Source: Streptomyces sp. DHE7-1
GTDB lineage: Bacteria; Actinomycetota; Actinomycetes; Streptomycetales; Streptomycetaceae
Direction of reading: 5' to 3'
Assembly (NCBI GenBank): GCA_016432725.1
Contig: JACJDG010000003.1
Location: 5,300,001 to 5,364,000, forward strand
DNA length: 64,000 nt
Every line of letters starts with the position of its first letter. Position 1 is the stretch's first letter. The position numbers and the translations under genes are program-made. Under the pieces are notes generated by a model. It made no database searches and was not told the DNA's origin. It worked only from the letters and a program-made list of their open reading frames with translations. Shown in pieces: positions 11,258-20,727 of this stretch.

Positions 11258-12191
11258 GTGCTGTCCGGAATACGTCCCAGCCGCGCAGGACACCGTGTCC
11301 CCGGCGTCGCCCTGGTCGTGGCCGCGGTGGCCGTGGCCGTGACCGGCTGTTCCCCGCTCGGAGGCGAGTCGAAGCCGGCGCGGAAGCAGCATGCCCCGAG
11401 GACCGCGCGGGCCGGATCCGGGCCGGCCGGCACGCCCCGTTCCGCGGCGAGCACCGCCCCGGAGCCGAGAACCGCCGCGCAGTTCGTCGCCCGTGCCCGG
11501 CGGGCCATGGAGGACGAGCGGGGGTGGACGTTCGTCCTGCGCGGCAGTGAGTCCGCCGTCATGCGGGGGCAGGCGCCGTCCGGCGCCACGTACACCGCGA
11601 CGGTGCACCGCACCACCGGCCCCGAGGCGCTCCAGCAGACCGGCACGGTCACCACCGGCAAGGGGGAGCGCAAGTCCGAGGCGGTGTACGTCGTCGGCGG
11701 CACGGGTTACGTCAAGGACGGCGCCGGCGCCTGGAAGAAGGGGCCGCTGTCCGACCCGGCATCGCCAATGACGTCGAGGACCCCTCGCGGAGCTGGACGC
11801 GTTCGAGGCGTACGCCGAGAGCGCGAAGGTGAACCGTCGCCCGGGGGCGGACGGCGCTCTCGTGCGGCTCCGGGTCGAGGCGTCCGGCTGGCGGTTGTCC
11901 GCCGCCCGCGGCCGTCCCGCGCTCAAGCGCGCGGTGCGGGAGGTGGAGCCCGCCCTGGCTCAGCTGCGGAAGGCCGGGGTGACGGCGACCGACGGGCAGG
12001 TCACGCTCAAGGGCTTCACCGAGACGTGGGACCTGGACGCGGCCCACGGGTACCGGATCGCGTCACACCGCTACGCGTTCACCTTCCTCGTCCCGTTCCA
12101 GGGCGGCGACATCACGGTGAGCCAGGAGGTACGGGCCGACAACCGGGGCGTGTTCACCGGACGCGTGACCCTGCCCGCCGACGCGATGTGA
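11258..12191 (+). CDS. Secreted lipoprotein (two apparent frameshifts)
   Basis: From GTG 11258 (RBS GAAGGG) the N-terminus has a positively charged segment, a hydrophobic run (VALVVAAVAVAVTG) and a lipobox, VTGC, so the mature protein would be acylated on Cys and held on the outer face of the membrane. The mature part begins with a Pro/Ala/Ser linker. The later domain contains YTATVHRTTGPEALQQTG, GTGYVKDGAGAWKKG and ITVSQEVRADNRGVFTGRV, resembling LppX/LprG-type or other actinobacterial beta-sandwich lipoproteins; I cannot assign a family. The frame breaks at 11755-11759 and 11781-11784. Each is repaired by one added G or C, giving about 311 aa ending in ADAM. No partner gene is evident. Confidence 0.65.
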
Positions 12192-12592
12192 CGACGGCCG
12201 CCGTCCGGTCCGTACGGCTCCCCCGGTAAGGCCCCGTGTGCGTCACGCCGTTGCCGCCCGTCTCGACACCTCTTCCGTCGGCTCCCCGGCCGGGTGACGG
12301 CCCGGCGCGGGAGGCGGTACCGGCATCGACACCGACGGGCGGGCCGCGCGGCGGGCGGCGGACGTGACCGGCATCTCACCCCGTGAGACGTGAAACGCGT
12401 TACTAACTCCGCCGCTGCGCCCCCCATGGGCGCTAGTGTCCGGCCGAGAGATAGGCCCCGGCGTGACCTTTTCGCCTGCCCGGCGGCGTCCGGTGAAGCA
12501 ACTGCCCCAGGACGCCGGGATCGAACCAGCGAGCAGACCAGGGGAAGGCGACGCCAGGGCCTGACGACAGCGCGTATCAGGGGAGTCGCACA
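12192..12592. other. Intergenic region, 401 bp, no convincing gene
   Basis: No open frame here has recognisable content. It holds an inverted repeat TCTCAC-CCC-GTGAGA (12374-12388) and a small GTTACTAAC motif just after it. These could be regulatory for the downstream dehydrogenase gene. No clear -35/-10 pair was identified. Confidence 0.5.
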
Positions 12593-13441
12593 GTGGCACG
12601 GAAGCTCGCCGTCATCGGGGCCGGCCTCATGGGGTCCGGCATCGCTCAGGTCGCCGCGCAGGCGGGCTGGGACGTCGTCCTGCGGGACGTCACCGACGAG
12701 GCCCTCAAGCGTGGCACCGACGGCATCAAGGCCTCGTACGACAAGTTCGTGAGCAAGGGCAGGCTGGAGGCGCAGGACGCCGACACCGCCCTCGGCCGCA
12801 TCACCGCGACCACCGACCTGGACGCCGCCGCCGACGCCGACATCGTCGTCGAGGCCGTCTTCGAGAAGCTCGAGGTGAAGCACGAGATCTTCCGCGCGCT
12901 CGACAAGATCGTGCGGCCGGACGCCGTGCTCGCCTCCAACACCTCCGCCATCCCGATCACCAAGATCGCGGCGGCCACCGAGCACCCCGAGCGGGTCGTC
13001 GGTGTGCACTTCTTCTCGCCGGTGCCGATGATGCAGCTCGTCGAGCTGGTCCGCGGTTACAAGACCAGCGACGAAACCCTCGCCACCGCGCGGGAGTTCG
13101 CCGAGTCGGTCGGCAAGACCTGCATCGTCGTCAACCGGGACGTGGCCGGCTTCGTCACCACCCGCCTCATCTCGGCGCTGGTGGTCGAGGCGACCAAGCT
13201 GTACGAGTCCGGCGTGGCCACGGCCGAGGACATCGACCTCGCCTGCAAGCTGGGCTTCGGTCACGCCATGGGCCCGCTGGCCACCGCGGACCTGACCGGC
13301 GTGGACATCCTGCTGCACGCCACCGGCAACATCTACACCGAGTCGCAGGACGAGAAGTTCGCCCCGCCGGAGCTGATGCGCCGGATGGTGGACGCCGGTG
13401 ACATCGGCCGCAAGAGCGGGCAGGGCTTCTACAAGTACTGA
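12593..13441 (+). CDS. 3-hydroxybutyryl-CoA dehydrogenase
   Basis: 282 aa from GTG 12593, with RBS GGGGAG 8 nt upstream. It interconverts (S)-3-hydroxybutyryl-CoA and acetoacetyl-CoA with NAD(P)+. The N-terminal Rossmann fold carries GAGLMGSGIAQVAAQAG (residues about 8-24). The catalytic region has SNTSAIPI and the His-containing HFFSPVPMMQLVE. The C-terminal dimerisation domain has GFVTTRLISALVVEA and GFGHAMGPL, and the protein ends KSGQGFYKY as usual for the family. It is a single gene followed by a strong hairpin. It may feed the ethylmalonyl-CoA pathway or polyketide extender supply, together with the thiolase and mutase further along. Confidence 0.93.
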   Translation: MARKLAVIGAGLMGSGIAQVAAQAGWDVVLRDVTDEALKRGTDGIKASYDKFVSKGRLEAQDADTALGRITATTDLDAAADADIVVEAVFEKLEVKHEIFRALDKIVRPDAVLASNTSAIPITKIAAATEHPERVVGVHFFSPVPMMQLVELVRGYKTSDETLATAREFAESVGKTCIVVNRDVAGFVTTRLISALVVEATKLYESGVATAEDIDLACKLGFGHAMGPLATADLTGVDILLHATGNIYTESQDEKFAPPELMRRMVDAGDIGRKSGQGFYKY

Positions 13442-13483
13442 TCCGTCCGTATCCACACAGATCCGTACGACTCCGAAAGCGCT

Positions 13484-13507
13484 CCCCGGGAGTAATCACT
13501 CCCGGGG
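13484..13507 (+). terminator. Terminator after the 3-hydroxybutyryl-CoA dehydrogenase gene
   Basis: Perfect arms CCCCGGGAG (13484-13492) and CTCCCGGGG (13499-13507) around the loop TAATCA, 43 nt after the stop codon. Confidence 0.75.
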
Positions 13508-13642
13508 TGAATTCGGTATCGGTTCGCTTACAAGCAGCAACCGCACCGCCACTCAGGCAGTCAGACGTTGCACAGCATTCGCACCGTCACAGCATCAACA
13601 CCGTCACGGAGTACGCCACACCGCACTCAACGGGGAGCGCAT

Positions 13643-13966
13643 ATGTTCATCAGGGGCGACCACGCCGAGCTGGTCGTCGGGGGCCGCCTCGACGTCCGCA
13701 GCGCGGCGGACGCCCGTACGGCCCTGCACTCGGCCGTCGACGGAGGAGTCGGCGACCTGGTGCTCGACCTGTCCGAGCTGGACTCCTGGGACGCCACCGG
13801 TCTCGGGGTGATCATGGGTGCCCACCGGCGGGCCGGCCGCTGCGGCCGCCGCCTGGTGCTCCGCGAGGTCCCGGCGCAGATGCAGCGGCTGCTGGTCGCC
13901 ACCCGGCTGCACCGCATCCTCGCCATCGAGGGCGGCATCGGGGTCGAGTCCCTGCCGCGGGTGTAA
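13643..13966 (+). CDS. STAS-domain anti-sigma factor antagonist
   Basis: 107 aa from ATG 13643, RBS GGGGAG. This is a stand-alone STAS domain: beta strand HAELVVGGRLDVRSA, helix, DLVLDLSELDSWDATGLGV, then helix and ILAIEGGIGVESL. In the motif LDSWDATGLGVIMGA the position usually holding the phosphorylatable Ser (D-S-S/T-G) reads D-A-T-G, so Thr would be the acceptor. Such proteins bind serine-kinase anti-sigma factors and release a sigma factor. No anti-sigma kinase or sigma gene is adjacent. The next gene encodes a P-loop membrane protein after a 271-nt gap. Confidence 0.85.
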   Translation: MFIRGDHAELVVGGRLDVRSAADARTALHSAVDGGVGDLVLDLSELDSWDATGLGVIMGAHRRAGRCGRRLVLREVPAQMQRLLVATRLHRILAIEGGIGVESLPRV

Positions 13967-14237
13967 CGCCCCGGACCAGGGATGAGCGGGGCGACGGGAG
14001 AGACCCGGGCGCAGGCCCCGTACCGCACGACGAGGGCAATCCTCACCGGACCGTGACGTCTCGGGCCGCGCGGCACCCCGCCCTGTCATGGATACTGTGC
14101 GAAGGTTTAGGGTTCGGTCGCCCGCTGCCTGAAGCAACCCTCGAGCGGGCCCGGACCAGAAGCGACGACGTGGTGTGCAGCAGGCCGGGAGGGGCCGGTA
14201 CTTGAGGGCACACGACGCTTTTGGGGGGCTTGAACCC

Positions 14238-16704
14238 ATGGACCCGATCACTCCGGGACCCGAGGAGCACGGTCAGGCTCTCAGCCGCCGCCCGCCCCGG
14301 GAATCCCTCACCTCCGACTTCGGCCAGAGCGCGCCCGCGGTCGCCCGTACGGCACAGATCGTCGCCGGCGACTTCCTGCTCACCGTCAACCCGGTGGACG
14401 GCAGCGAGATAGAACCCTGCCCGCCGCACCAGAGGCCCGAGCGGCCCCGCAAGCGCACACCCGCCGAGCGCGCCGAGACCGAGCGCGCCGCCCGGCCGCC
14501 CGTGCCGCCCGGCCCGGCCCTGCCCACGCTCTCCCTGCTGGAGCGTCAGGACGAACGCGAACGCCTGGTCCGGCTGCTGGCCCGGGGCCGCTCGGTGCGG
14601 CTCACCGGCCCCGGCGGCTCCGGCCGCACCGCCCTGCTCGACCTCGTCGCCGAGGACTGCGTGGACCTCGCGCCCGACGGCGTCGTCCGGCTCACCGGCT
14701 TCCACCGCACCGCCGCCGACCTCCTGCACGACCTGTTCCACGCCGTCCACGACGCCCCGGCGTACCGCCCCGGACAGGACGAACTGGTCGCCCTCGTCGG
14801 GGAGGTCGGCGCGGTCGTCGTCGTGGACGACCTGGAGTTCGGCGGCGCCGCCCTGGACGAGCTGCTCGACGCCACCCCCGAGTGCGCCTTCCTGTTCGCC
14901 GCCACCCCGGACGTGCCCGGGCCCGCCGCCGGCTCCGAGGTCGAGGAGGTCTTCCTCGGCGGTCTCGACCGCGCGGCCGGCGTGGAGATCCTGGAGCGGG
15001 CCGTCGGCCGTGTCCTCACCGAGGAGGAGGCCAACTGGGCCGGCGACCTCTGGTTCGAGTCCGAAGGCCTGCCGCTGCGCTTCGTGCAGGCCGGCGCCCT
15101 GCTCCGGCAGCGCGACCAGCTTCGCGCCAGCACCGGGGCGGTCGACGAGTACGGCGTCTTCGAGGACCTGCGGCCCAGGCCGAGCAGGAGTTCGACGCCG
15201 ACGAGGGCGATCAGGTGGCCCTGCCGTCCCTCGGCGAGGCCGCCGCGCCCGCCCCGCTGCTCGCCGCCCGGCTGAGCGCCTCCGCCCGCGCCACCCTCCG
15301 CCTCGCGGTGGCGCTCGGCGGCGAGGTGCCGCACCAGGCGCATCTGCCCGCCCTGGTCGGCGACACCCACGCGGACGCCGCGCTCGGTGAACTCGCGAGC
15401 TGCGGACTCGTCTCGGCGGTCGGCTCCCGCTACCGGCTCGCGGCCGGTGTGCAGGCCCAGCTGGAGGCCGCCGGATACGACGCCGACGCCCCGCCGAGGC
15501 CCGCACGGCCGCCGAGCACTACGCCTGGTGGGCCGGTCACCCCTCGGTCACCCCCGAGCGGGTGTGTGCCGAGGCCGACGCGGTGCTCGCCGCGCTCACC
15601 GTGGTGGTGCCGGCCACCGAGCCCGCCGCCGAGGGTGAGGAGAGCGTCGCGGTGCGGCTCGCCCGCACCGCCGCGCCCGCCTTCGCCGCCGGGCTGCACT
15701 GGAGCGCCTGGGAGCGCTCGCTGCGCTCCGGCACCGAGGCCTCCCGGCTCTCCGGCGATGTCGCCGAACAGGTCTACTTCCACCACGAGTTGGGCGTCCT
15801 CGCACTCTGCTGCGGGCAGCTCGACCGGGCCCGTGCCGAACTGGAGGCCTCCGGCGGGCTGCGCGGGGCGCTGGCCGACAAGCGGGGCGCCGTCGCCGGG
15901 CGCCGCGCGCTGGCGCTGGTCGCCGACCTCTCCGGCGAGGCGCCCGGGACGGCGGCGACGGCCGGCGATGAGGTGCCGGACGCCCGCCACGAGGAGTCCG
16001 CCGCACCGCCCGGCGGAGTGCCGGCCGCCCGTACGGCGCCGTTCGGCCCGGCCGCCGAACCCCTGATCACCCGTCAGGCCCCGGCCGCCGCGACCGGCGG
16101 CGGCATCCGCCGGCTGGCCCGCCGCAACCTGGTCGCGGCCGGTTCCGGTGCGCTGCTCGTCGCCGTGCTCGGCACGGTCGTGACCCTCGGCATGACCTCC
16201 GAGCAGAACGCCGACCGGAACCCGGCCGGCACGGTCGACGTCAACCCGTCGGTGAGCCAGGACGTCGAGGACGGCGACCCCGGCACCGGCCCGAAGAAGG
16301 ACCACGACGGGGACGCAGGCCCCGGAACGGTCTCCAGCAGCCCGACCAACCCCGGCCCCGACGGCACCTACGGCACCTCGGACGACCCGGCCCCACCCGC
16401 GGAGAGCTCCGGCCCCTCGTCCCGTCCGAGCGCCACGAAGGGCACGGACGGCGGGGGTACGACGCCGACGCCGACCAGGAGCACCCACCGGCCGGGCTCG
16501 CCGACGCCCACGCCGACCGGGTCCACTCCGTCGAGCAGCCCGCCGGCCAGCTCCAGCGCGCCGGGGTCCCCGTCCCCGTCCGCCAGCCCGTCCTCGTCGC
16601 CGGGGACGTCCACCTCGGCGAGCGGCCCGGCGTCCGGAGCCCCGACGGCGTCGAGCGGCGTCGCGAGCGCGCCGGCGGCCGGCGGCCCGGACGTGGTGGC
16701 GTGA
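14238..16704 (+). CDS. P-loop ATPase-like protein with single membrane helix and Ser/Thr/Pro-rich extracytoplasmic tail (two apparent frameshifts)
   Basis: Reconstructed length is about 822 aa from ATG 14238. The N-terminal 100 residues are polar. A P-loop LTGPGGSGRTALLDLV (about residue 118) and a Walker B-like VGAVVVVDDLEFGG (about 192) mark an NTPase module with the spacing of NB-ARC or AfsR-type domains. A helical region follows, with LSASARATLRLAVALGGEVP resembling a winged-helix segment after the NTPase. A membrane helix (NLVAAGSGALLVAVLGTVVTLGM, nt about 16125-16195) precedes 160 residues dominated by Ser, Thr, Pro and Gly. Breaks at 15174-15176 and 15489-15492 each need one added C. 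From topology, the NTPase would be cytoplasmic and the tail outside. Substrate and role are unknown; it lies beside a STAS protein gene, in conserved order in Streptomyces as I recall. Confidence 0.65.
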
Positions 16705-16731
16705 CCCCGCCCGCCCGCCCGCCCGACGCGC

Positions 16732-16761
16732 GAGGGCCGGTTCCCCGGGGAACCGGCCCTC
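16732..16761. terminator. Bidirectional terminator between the P-loop gene and nucS
   Basis: A perfect 30-bp palindrome with half-site GAGGGCCGGTTCCCC lies between two convergent genes, 27 nt after one stop and 23 nt before the other. It can fold as a 13-15 bp stem in either transcript. Confidence 0.8.
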
Positions 16762-16784
16762 GGCCGTGTCGGTGCCGCCGCGGC

Positions 16785-17456
16785 TCAGAACAGCCGCAGC
16801 TTGTCGTCCTCGATGCCGCGCATGGCGTTGTAGTCCAGGATCTGGCAGTTGATGCCGCGGTCCGTGGCGAGGACCCGGGCCTGCGGCTTGATCTCCTGGG
16901 CGGCGAAGACACCGCGGACCGGCGCCAGATGCGGATCGCGGTTCAGCAGTTCGAGGTAGCGGGTGAGCTGCTCGACGCCGTCGATCTCGCCGCGCCGCTT
17001 GATCTCGACGGCGACGGTCCCGCCGTCCGCGTCCCGGCAGAGGATGTCCACCGGGCCGATCGCGGTCATGTACTCGCGGCGGATGAGGGTGTAGCCCTCG
17101 CCGAGCGTCTCGATGCGGTCGGCGAGCAGTTCCTGCAGGTGCGCCTCGACGCCGTCCTTGATCAGACCGGGGTCCACACCGAGTTCGTGCGAGGAGTCGT
17201 GGAGGATCTCCTCCATCGTGATGATCAGTTTCTCGCCCGCTTTGTTGATCACCGTCCAGACGCCGGCCTCCGCGTCCGCGCCCTCCTTGAGCGTGCAGGG
17301 CGGGGACATCCAGTTGAGGGGCTTGTACGCCCGGTCGTCCGCGTGGATGGAGACGCTGCCGTCCGCCTTGACCAGGATCAGGCGGGGCGCCGAGGGCAGG
17401 TGGGCGGTGAGCCGGCCGGCGTAGTCGACCGAGCATCGGGCAATGACGAGACGCAT
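16785..17456 (-). CDS. nucS: Mismatch-specific endonuclease NucS/EndoMS
   Basis: 223 aa from ATG 17456 (MRLVIARCSVDYAGRL), the usual length of actinobacterial NucS. A longer reading upstream adds sequence not typical of the family. NucS replaces MutS/MutL in actinobacteria: it cuts both strands at mismatches and limits mutation. The N-terminal half is the beta-rich dimerisation/DNA-binding domain (LILVKADGSVSIHADDRAYKPLNWM). The C-terminal RecB-like nuclease has GPVDILCRDADGG and VAVEIKRRGEIDGVEQL, providing the Asp...Glu-x-Lys metal-binding core. Related enzymes end in a clamp-binding peptide; here the last residues are DDKLRLF. It is a single gene. Confidence 0.93.
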   Translation of the reverse strand: MRLVIARCSVDYAGRLTAHLPSAPRLILVKADGSVSIHADDRAYKPLNWMSPPCTLKEGADAEAGVWTVINKAGEKLIITMEEILHDSSHELGVDPGLIKDGVEAHLQELLADRIETLGEGYTLIRREYMTAIGPVDILCRDADGGTVAVEIKRRGEIDGVEQLTRYLELLNRDPHLAPVRGVFAAQEIKPQARVLATDRGINCQILDYNAMRGIEDDKLRLF

Positions 17457-17754
17457 GGTCGGCAACGCTACTCGACACCCGGTGGTGCACGCGATTCGCC
17501 CTCCCGCCGCCGGCCCCACCGGCACCGCGCACCAGGGAAACCACCCCTTTTATCCCTGGAAACTCCTGTTCAACTCTGGCCGATTGTGCGCCCAAAGGGA
17601 CCGTTCCATATACGCAATCTGCTGGTGTGGTCACCGACCGTTGCCTACCGTAGAGAACGGGAGGTCGCGGTCCGTGTACCCAGCGTGTTCGGTATCGCGA
17701 ACTCCCCTGTCTGTCCGGCAACCCCTGCTCGTCGGGGGTGCGAGAGGAGAACCC

Positions 17755-18147
17755 ATGTCGCTCGACGTCTCACCGGCCCTACTCGAACAGGCCGAGCGAG
17801 GCGAGGTCGACGAAGCAGCATTCGTCGACTGCGTCCGGACCTCCCTGCCTTATGCGTGGGAGATGATCAGCTCCCTGGTGGCCCAGCTGAAGGTGGACGG
17901 CGGACCCTTCGCCGACAACCAGACGCCCCCGCCGGACGAGCAGGCACGTGGTCAGCTGCTGCGTGCGCTGGCGAGTGACGCCATACGCGGTGCGCTGCAG
18001 CGGCACTTCGGTGTACGGCTCGCCTTCCAGAACTGCCACCGGGTCGCGGTGTTCCCGCTGGACGACTCGGTGGACGAGACGCTGGCCCGCTTCACCTCGA
18101 TGCGCAACCAGTTGCTGAACCAGTCGCCGGAACTCCGGGACTGCTGA
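17755..18147 (+). CDS. SCO5389-family conserved actinobacterial protein
   Basis: 130 aa from ATG 17755, with a good RBS (GAGAGGAGAACCC). Soluble, with no signal peptide. MSLDVSPALLEQAERGEVDEAAFVDCVRTSLPYAWEMISSLVAQL and the C-terminal MRNQLLNQSPELRDC match the small protein that follows nucS in Streptomyces, called the SCO5389 family. Its function is not known to me. The 298-bp region upstream of it contains no gene; it must hold both this promoter and that of nucS, which reads the other way. Confidence 0.8.
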   Translation: MSLDVSPALLEQAERGEVDEAAFVDCVRTSLPYAWEMISSLVAQLKVDGGPFADNQTPPPDEQARGQLLRALASDAIRGALQRHFGVRLAFQNCHRVAVFPLDDSVDETLARFTSMRNQLLNQSPELRDC

Positions 18148-18184
18148 CGCGCGGACACCCGGCTGCTGACACAGTGAGCCGCTC

Positions 18185-18231
18185 GCTTGCCGCTCCACCC
18201 GGGGAGGTGCATACGTACTGGGGCGGCAAGC
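18185..18231. terminator. Hairpin between convergent genes
   Basis: Arms GCTTGCCGC (18185-18193) and GCGGCAAGC (18223-18231) are perfectly complementary across a 29-nt loop that itself contains a small CTCC/GGAG fold. It lies between the SCO5389-family gene and the convergent oxidoreductase gene, so it probably acts as a terminator for either. Confidence 0.55.
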
Positions 18232-18261
18232 ACCCCTGGGCGCCGGGGATCCGGCGGCCCG

Positions 18262-19290
18262 TCAGCGCAGTTGGGGCAGCACCTCGGCGCCCAGCCGCCG
18301 CACGTTCTCCTCCGTCGCCGCGAGGTCGCCCGACCCCTCGACAAGCAGGGCGAACCGGGAGATCCCGGTGCGTTCCGAGGTGGCCGCGAGCCGGTCGGCG
18401 GCCAGCCGCGGGGTGCCCACCGGGTGCAGCCCGCAGAGCAGTTCGGTGTAGGCGAACGGGTCGCGCATCGCGCGCGCCCGGCCGTCCACCGTCACATGGG
18501 CGTCGAGGCCCTGTTTCAGCCAGCCCGGCATCGCCTTCAGCAGGGTCTCCACCGCGTCGGTGCGCCGGTCCGCGAGCTGGCAGACGCCCGCCGAGACATG
18601 GGCCGCGCCCGCGATCTCCTCGGGCGGCCGGCCCGCGGCCCGTGCGGACCGCCGCCACAGGGCGACCATCTCGGCCTTTTCCTCGTCACCGATGTGCATC
18701 CCGAGCAGCATCGGCAGTCCGCGCTCGGCCGCCAGCCGGACCGTGGCCGGTGAGGTGCAGGCGACGACCACCTCCGGCCCGGGCGTCTCCGTCAGCGCCT
18801 CCGAGGGGCGGGGCACGACGGGCACCTCCCGGAACGAGAAGCGTTCACCCGAAGCCGCGACGGACGGTTCGCGCAGCCAGCGCACCAGCAGATCGAGTGA
18901 TTCCGGGAACCCCCGCTCGTACGCCTCCAGGCCCGCGCCGAACACCTCCAGGTCCACCCACGGCCCGCCGCGCCCCACGCCCAGCGTGAACCGCCCGCCG
19001 CTCGTCAGGTGCAGCAGCGCGGCCTGTTCGCCGAGGGCGACCGGGTGGGCGGTGGGCAGCACACTGACCGCGGTGCCGACCCGGACGCGCTCGGTGCGGC
19101 CGAGCAGCAAGGCGGCCAGGGTGACCGCGGACGGACATGTGCCGTACGGCACGAAGTGGTGCTCGGCCAGCCACACTGTGTCCAGCCCGGCCTGTTCGGC
19201 GACCTCCGCCGAGCGGACCGCCCGGTGCAGTGCCTCCCCGGGGCCCTGACCCGGGAACTGGGCCGCCAGCACAAAGCTTCCTACGCGCAT
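18262..19290 (-). CDS. LLM class flavin-dependent oxidoreductase
   Basis: 342 aa from ATG 19290, RBS GGAAGAG. It has the luciferase-like TIM barrel: MRVGSFVLAAQFPGQG, SAEVAEQAGLDTVWLAEHHF, GTAVSVLPTAHPVALGEQAA and LTSGGRFTLGVGRGGPW are standard bacterial luciferase/F420-dependent oxidoreductase signatures. The HF motif after AEH and the GVGRG phosphate loop fit FMN or F420 binding. The substrate cannot be told from sequence. It is convergent with the SCO5389-family gene and divergent from the next gene. Confidence 0.88.
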   Translation of the reverse strand: MRVGSFVLAAQFPGQGPGEALHRAVRSAEVAEQAGLDTVWLAEHHFVPYGTCPSAVTLAALLLGRTERVRVGTAVSVLPTAHPVALGEQAALLHLTSGGRFTLGVGRGGPWVDLEVFGAGLEAYERGFPESLDLLVRWLREPSVAASGERFSFREVPVVPRPSEALTETPGPEVVVACTSPATVRLAAERGLPMLLGMHIGDEEKAEMVALWRRSARAAGRPPEEIAGAAHVSAGVCQLADRRTDAVETLLKAMPGWLKQGLDAHVTVDGRARAMRDPFAYTELLCGLHPVGTPRLAADRLAATSERTGISRFALLVEGSGDLAATEENVRRLGAEVLPQLR

Positions 19291-19510
19291 CGCTCTTCCT
19301 GCTTCCTTGGCTCCGACCGGAGCTCCCCCACCCGGCATAACCGTCTGACACGTGCCGAGGACACGGCCTGGCGGGGAGATTTGCGGATTGTCTGCAGAAT
19401 GCGCCCCTGGTAGGGGCACTTGTGCGGTTCGGAGCGCTACGCGTACCCGTACCGGCGCCGCGTACGCTGGATGCGGCCCGTGCTTCCTGTATAGCTCCGA
19501 GAGGTGTCCC

Positions 19511-19843
19511 GTGTCCCCGCGTCGCAACCGACCGAAGGCAGCCGGATCGTCCGGCCGGAGCGCCGAGGACGATCAGGACGGCCGGTACGGCGGCTGGCAG
19601 TCCGCGGAGAGCTGGCGGGGCGAGGAGTGGAGCGTGCGCCACGTCGCGGGGGCGAGCGCCGAGGGCAAGACCTACCGCTGCCCGGGCTGCGACCAGCTCA
19701 TCCCCTCCGCCGTCCCGCACGTGGTGGCCTGGCCCGAGCACGCCGGCGTGGACGACCGCCGGCACTGGCACAAGGCGTGCTGGAACGCGAAGGACCGCCG
19801 CACCACGCGGGTGCAGCGGTCCCGTAACGCGCCGAGGTTCTGA
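19511..19843 (+). CDS. Small conserved protein with a CxxC and His/Cys pair (possible zinc-binding)
   Basis: 110 aa from GTG 19511, RBS GAGGTG. The first 60 residues are basic and polar. The core has YRCPGCDQLIPSAVPHVVAWPEH and later RRHWHKACWNAKDRR, so two Cys (CPGC) and a distal His/Cys pair (HKAC) could form a zinc site. The C-terminus is very basic (RTTRVQRSRNAPRF), so nucleic-acid contact is possible. Streptomyces genomes often label its homolog ATP/GTP-binding, but no P-loop is visible. It ends 8 nt before the convergent ABC permease gene. Confidence 0.75.
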   Translation: MSPRRNRPKAAGSSGRSAEDDQDGRYGGWQSAESWRGEEWSVRHVAGASAEGKTYRCPGCDQLIPSAVPHVVAWPEHAGVDDRRHWHKACWNAKDRRTTRVQRSRNAPRF

Positions 19844-19851
19844 CCCGGGAC

Positions 19852-20727
19852 TCAGACGTCCCGGCTCTGGAGCAGCGCGTAGGCGCCCGCGTAGGCCGCG
19901 GCGGTCACGCCCAGCATGATCCACAGCGGGTCCCAGCCCGACGGGCCGGAGTGGCTGAGGGTGTTGTCGTAGAACACGCCCATCTGGCTCGGGATGGAGT
20001 ACTCCAGCAGCGCCGTCTGCACCTTCTCCAGCGACGACGCGTTCATGAACAGCGCGATCACCAGCGGCGCGAGCACGGCGCCGATCATGATGGTGATGGC
20101 GCCCGCCGAGTGCCGGATCATCGAGCCGACGAGCAGCGACAGCAGTCCGAGCAGTGCGATGTAGAGGCTGATGCCGAGCGTGGCCTTCAGCCATTCCCCG
20201 GTGGTCGGGCTCTTCGCGCCCTGGCCGTCCAGCATGGAGGCCTGGAGCATCGCCACGAAGGACACCACCGCCAGCGTCACCACGAAGGCGAGCGCGAAGA
20301 AGACGATCGCCTTGGCGGCCAGCACCCGGCCCCGGCTCGGGCAGGCGGTCATCGTCGTACGGATCATGCCCGTGCCGTACTCGGAGGCCGTGGTCAGCAC
20401 GCCGAGCGTGATGATGCACATCATGCCGATCAGCAGGCCGAAGAAGCCGAGGGTCAGCGGGCTCTGGCCGCTGAGGTCGCCGGAGCCCCGGACCGCCACA
20501 CCGGCGAGCAGGCCGATGCCGACCACCAGCAGGACGAAGACGCCGAGCGTCCACATCGTCGAGCGCACCGACTTGATCTTGGTCCACTCGGACGCCAGCG
20601 CGTGCCCGAGGTGGGTGCGCACGACGGGGATCGGCGAGTTGTAGCCGGGGAGGTTCCCGCCGGGCGCCGCCTGCCATTCGGGCGCGGCGGCCGGGGCCTG
20701 CGGCATCGGGGGCTGGTGGGTGCTCAT
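19852..20727 (-). CDS. ABC-2 type exporter permease (second exporter of a tandem pair)
   Basis: 291 aa from ATG 20727, overlapping the ATPase stop by ATGA, so translationally coupled. About 45 Pro/Ala-rich residues come first (MSTHQPPMPQAPAAAPEWQ). Then comes the ABC-2 membrane domain: VRTHLGHALASEWTKIKSVRSTMWTLGVFVLLVVG opens it, and LASEWTKIKSVRST is shared almost exactly with the permease at 22180. Six helices can be drawn, including IGMMCIITLGVLTTASEYGTGMIRTTMTACPSRG, the signature ABC-2 segment. It ends ALLQSRDV. The exported substrate is unknown. Confidence 0.88.
   Translation of the reverse strand: MSTHQPPMPQAPAAAPEWQAAPGGNLPGYNSPIPVVRTHLGHALASEWTKIKSVRSTMWTLGVFVLLVVGIGLLAGVAVRGSGDLSGQSPLTLGFFGLLIGMMCIITLGVLTTASEYGTGMIRTTMTACPSRGRVLAAKAIVFFALAFVVTLAVVSFVAMLQASMLDGQGAKSPTTGEWLKATLGISLYIALLGLLSLLVGSMIRHSAGAITIMIGAVLAPLVIALFMNASSLEKVQTALLEYSIPSQMGVFYDNTLSHSGPSGWDPLWIMLGVTAAAYAGAYALLQSRDV

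Noticed and set aside
12243..12599. Possible minus-strand gene of about 118 codons before the 3-hydroxybutyryl-CoA dehydrogenase gene
   Set aside because: The translation is Pro/Arg/Ala-rich without a recognisable domain, lacks an RBS, and overlaps the promoter and start of the downstream gene.
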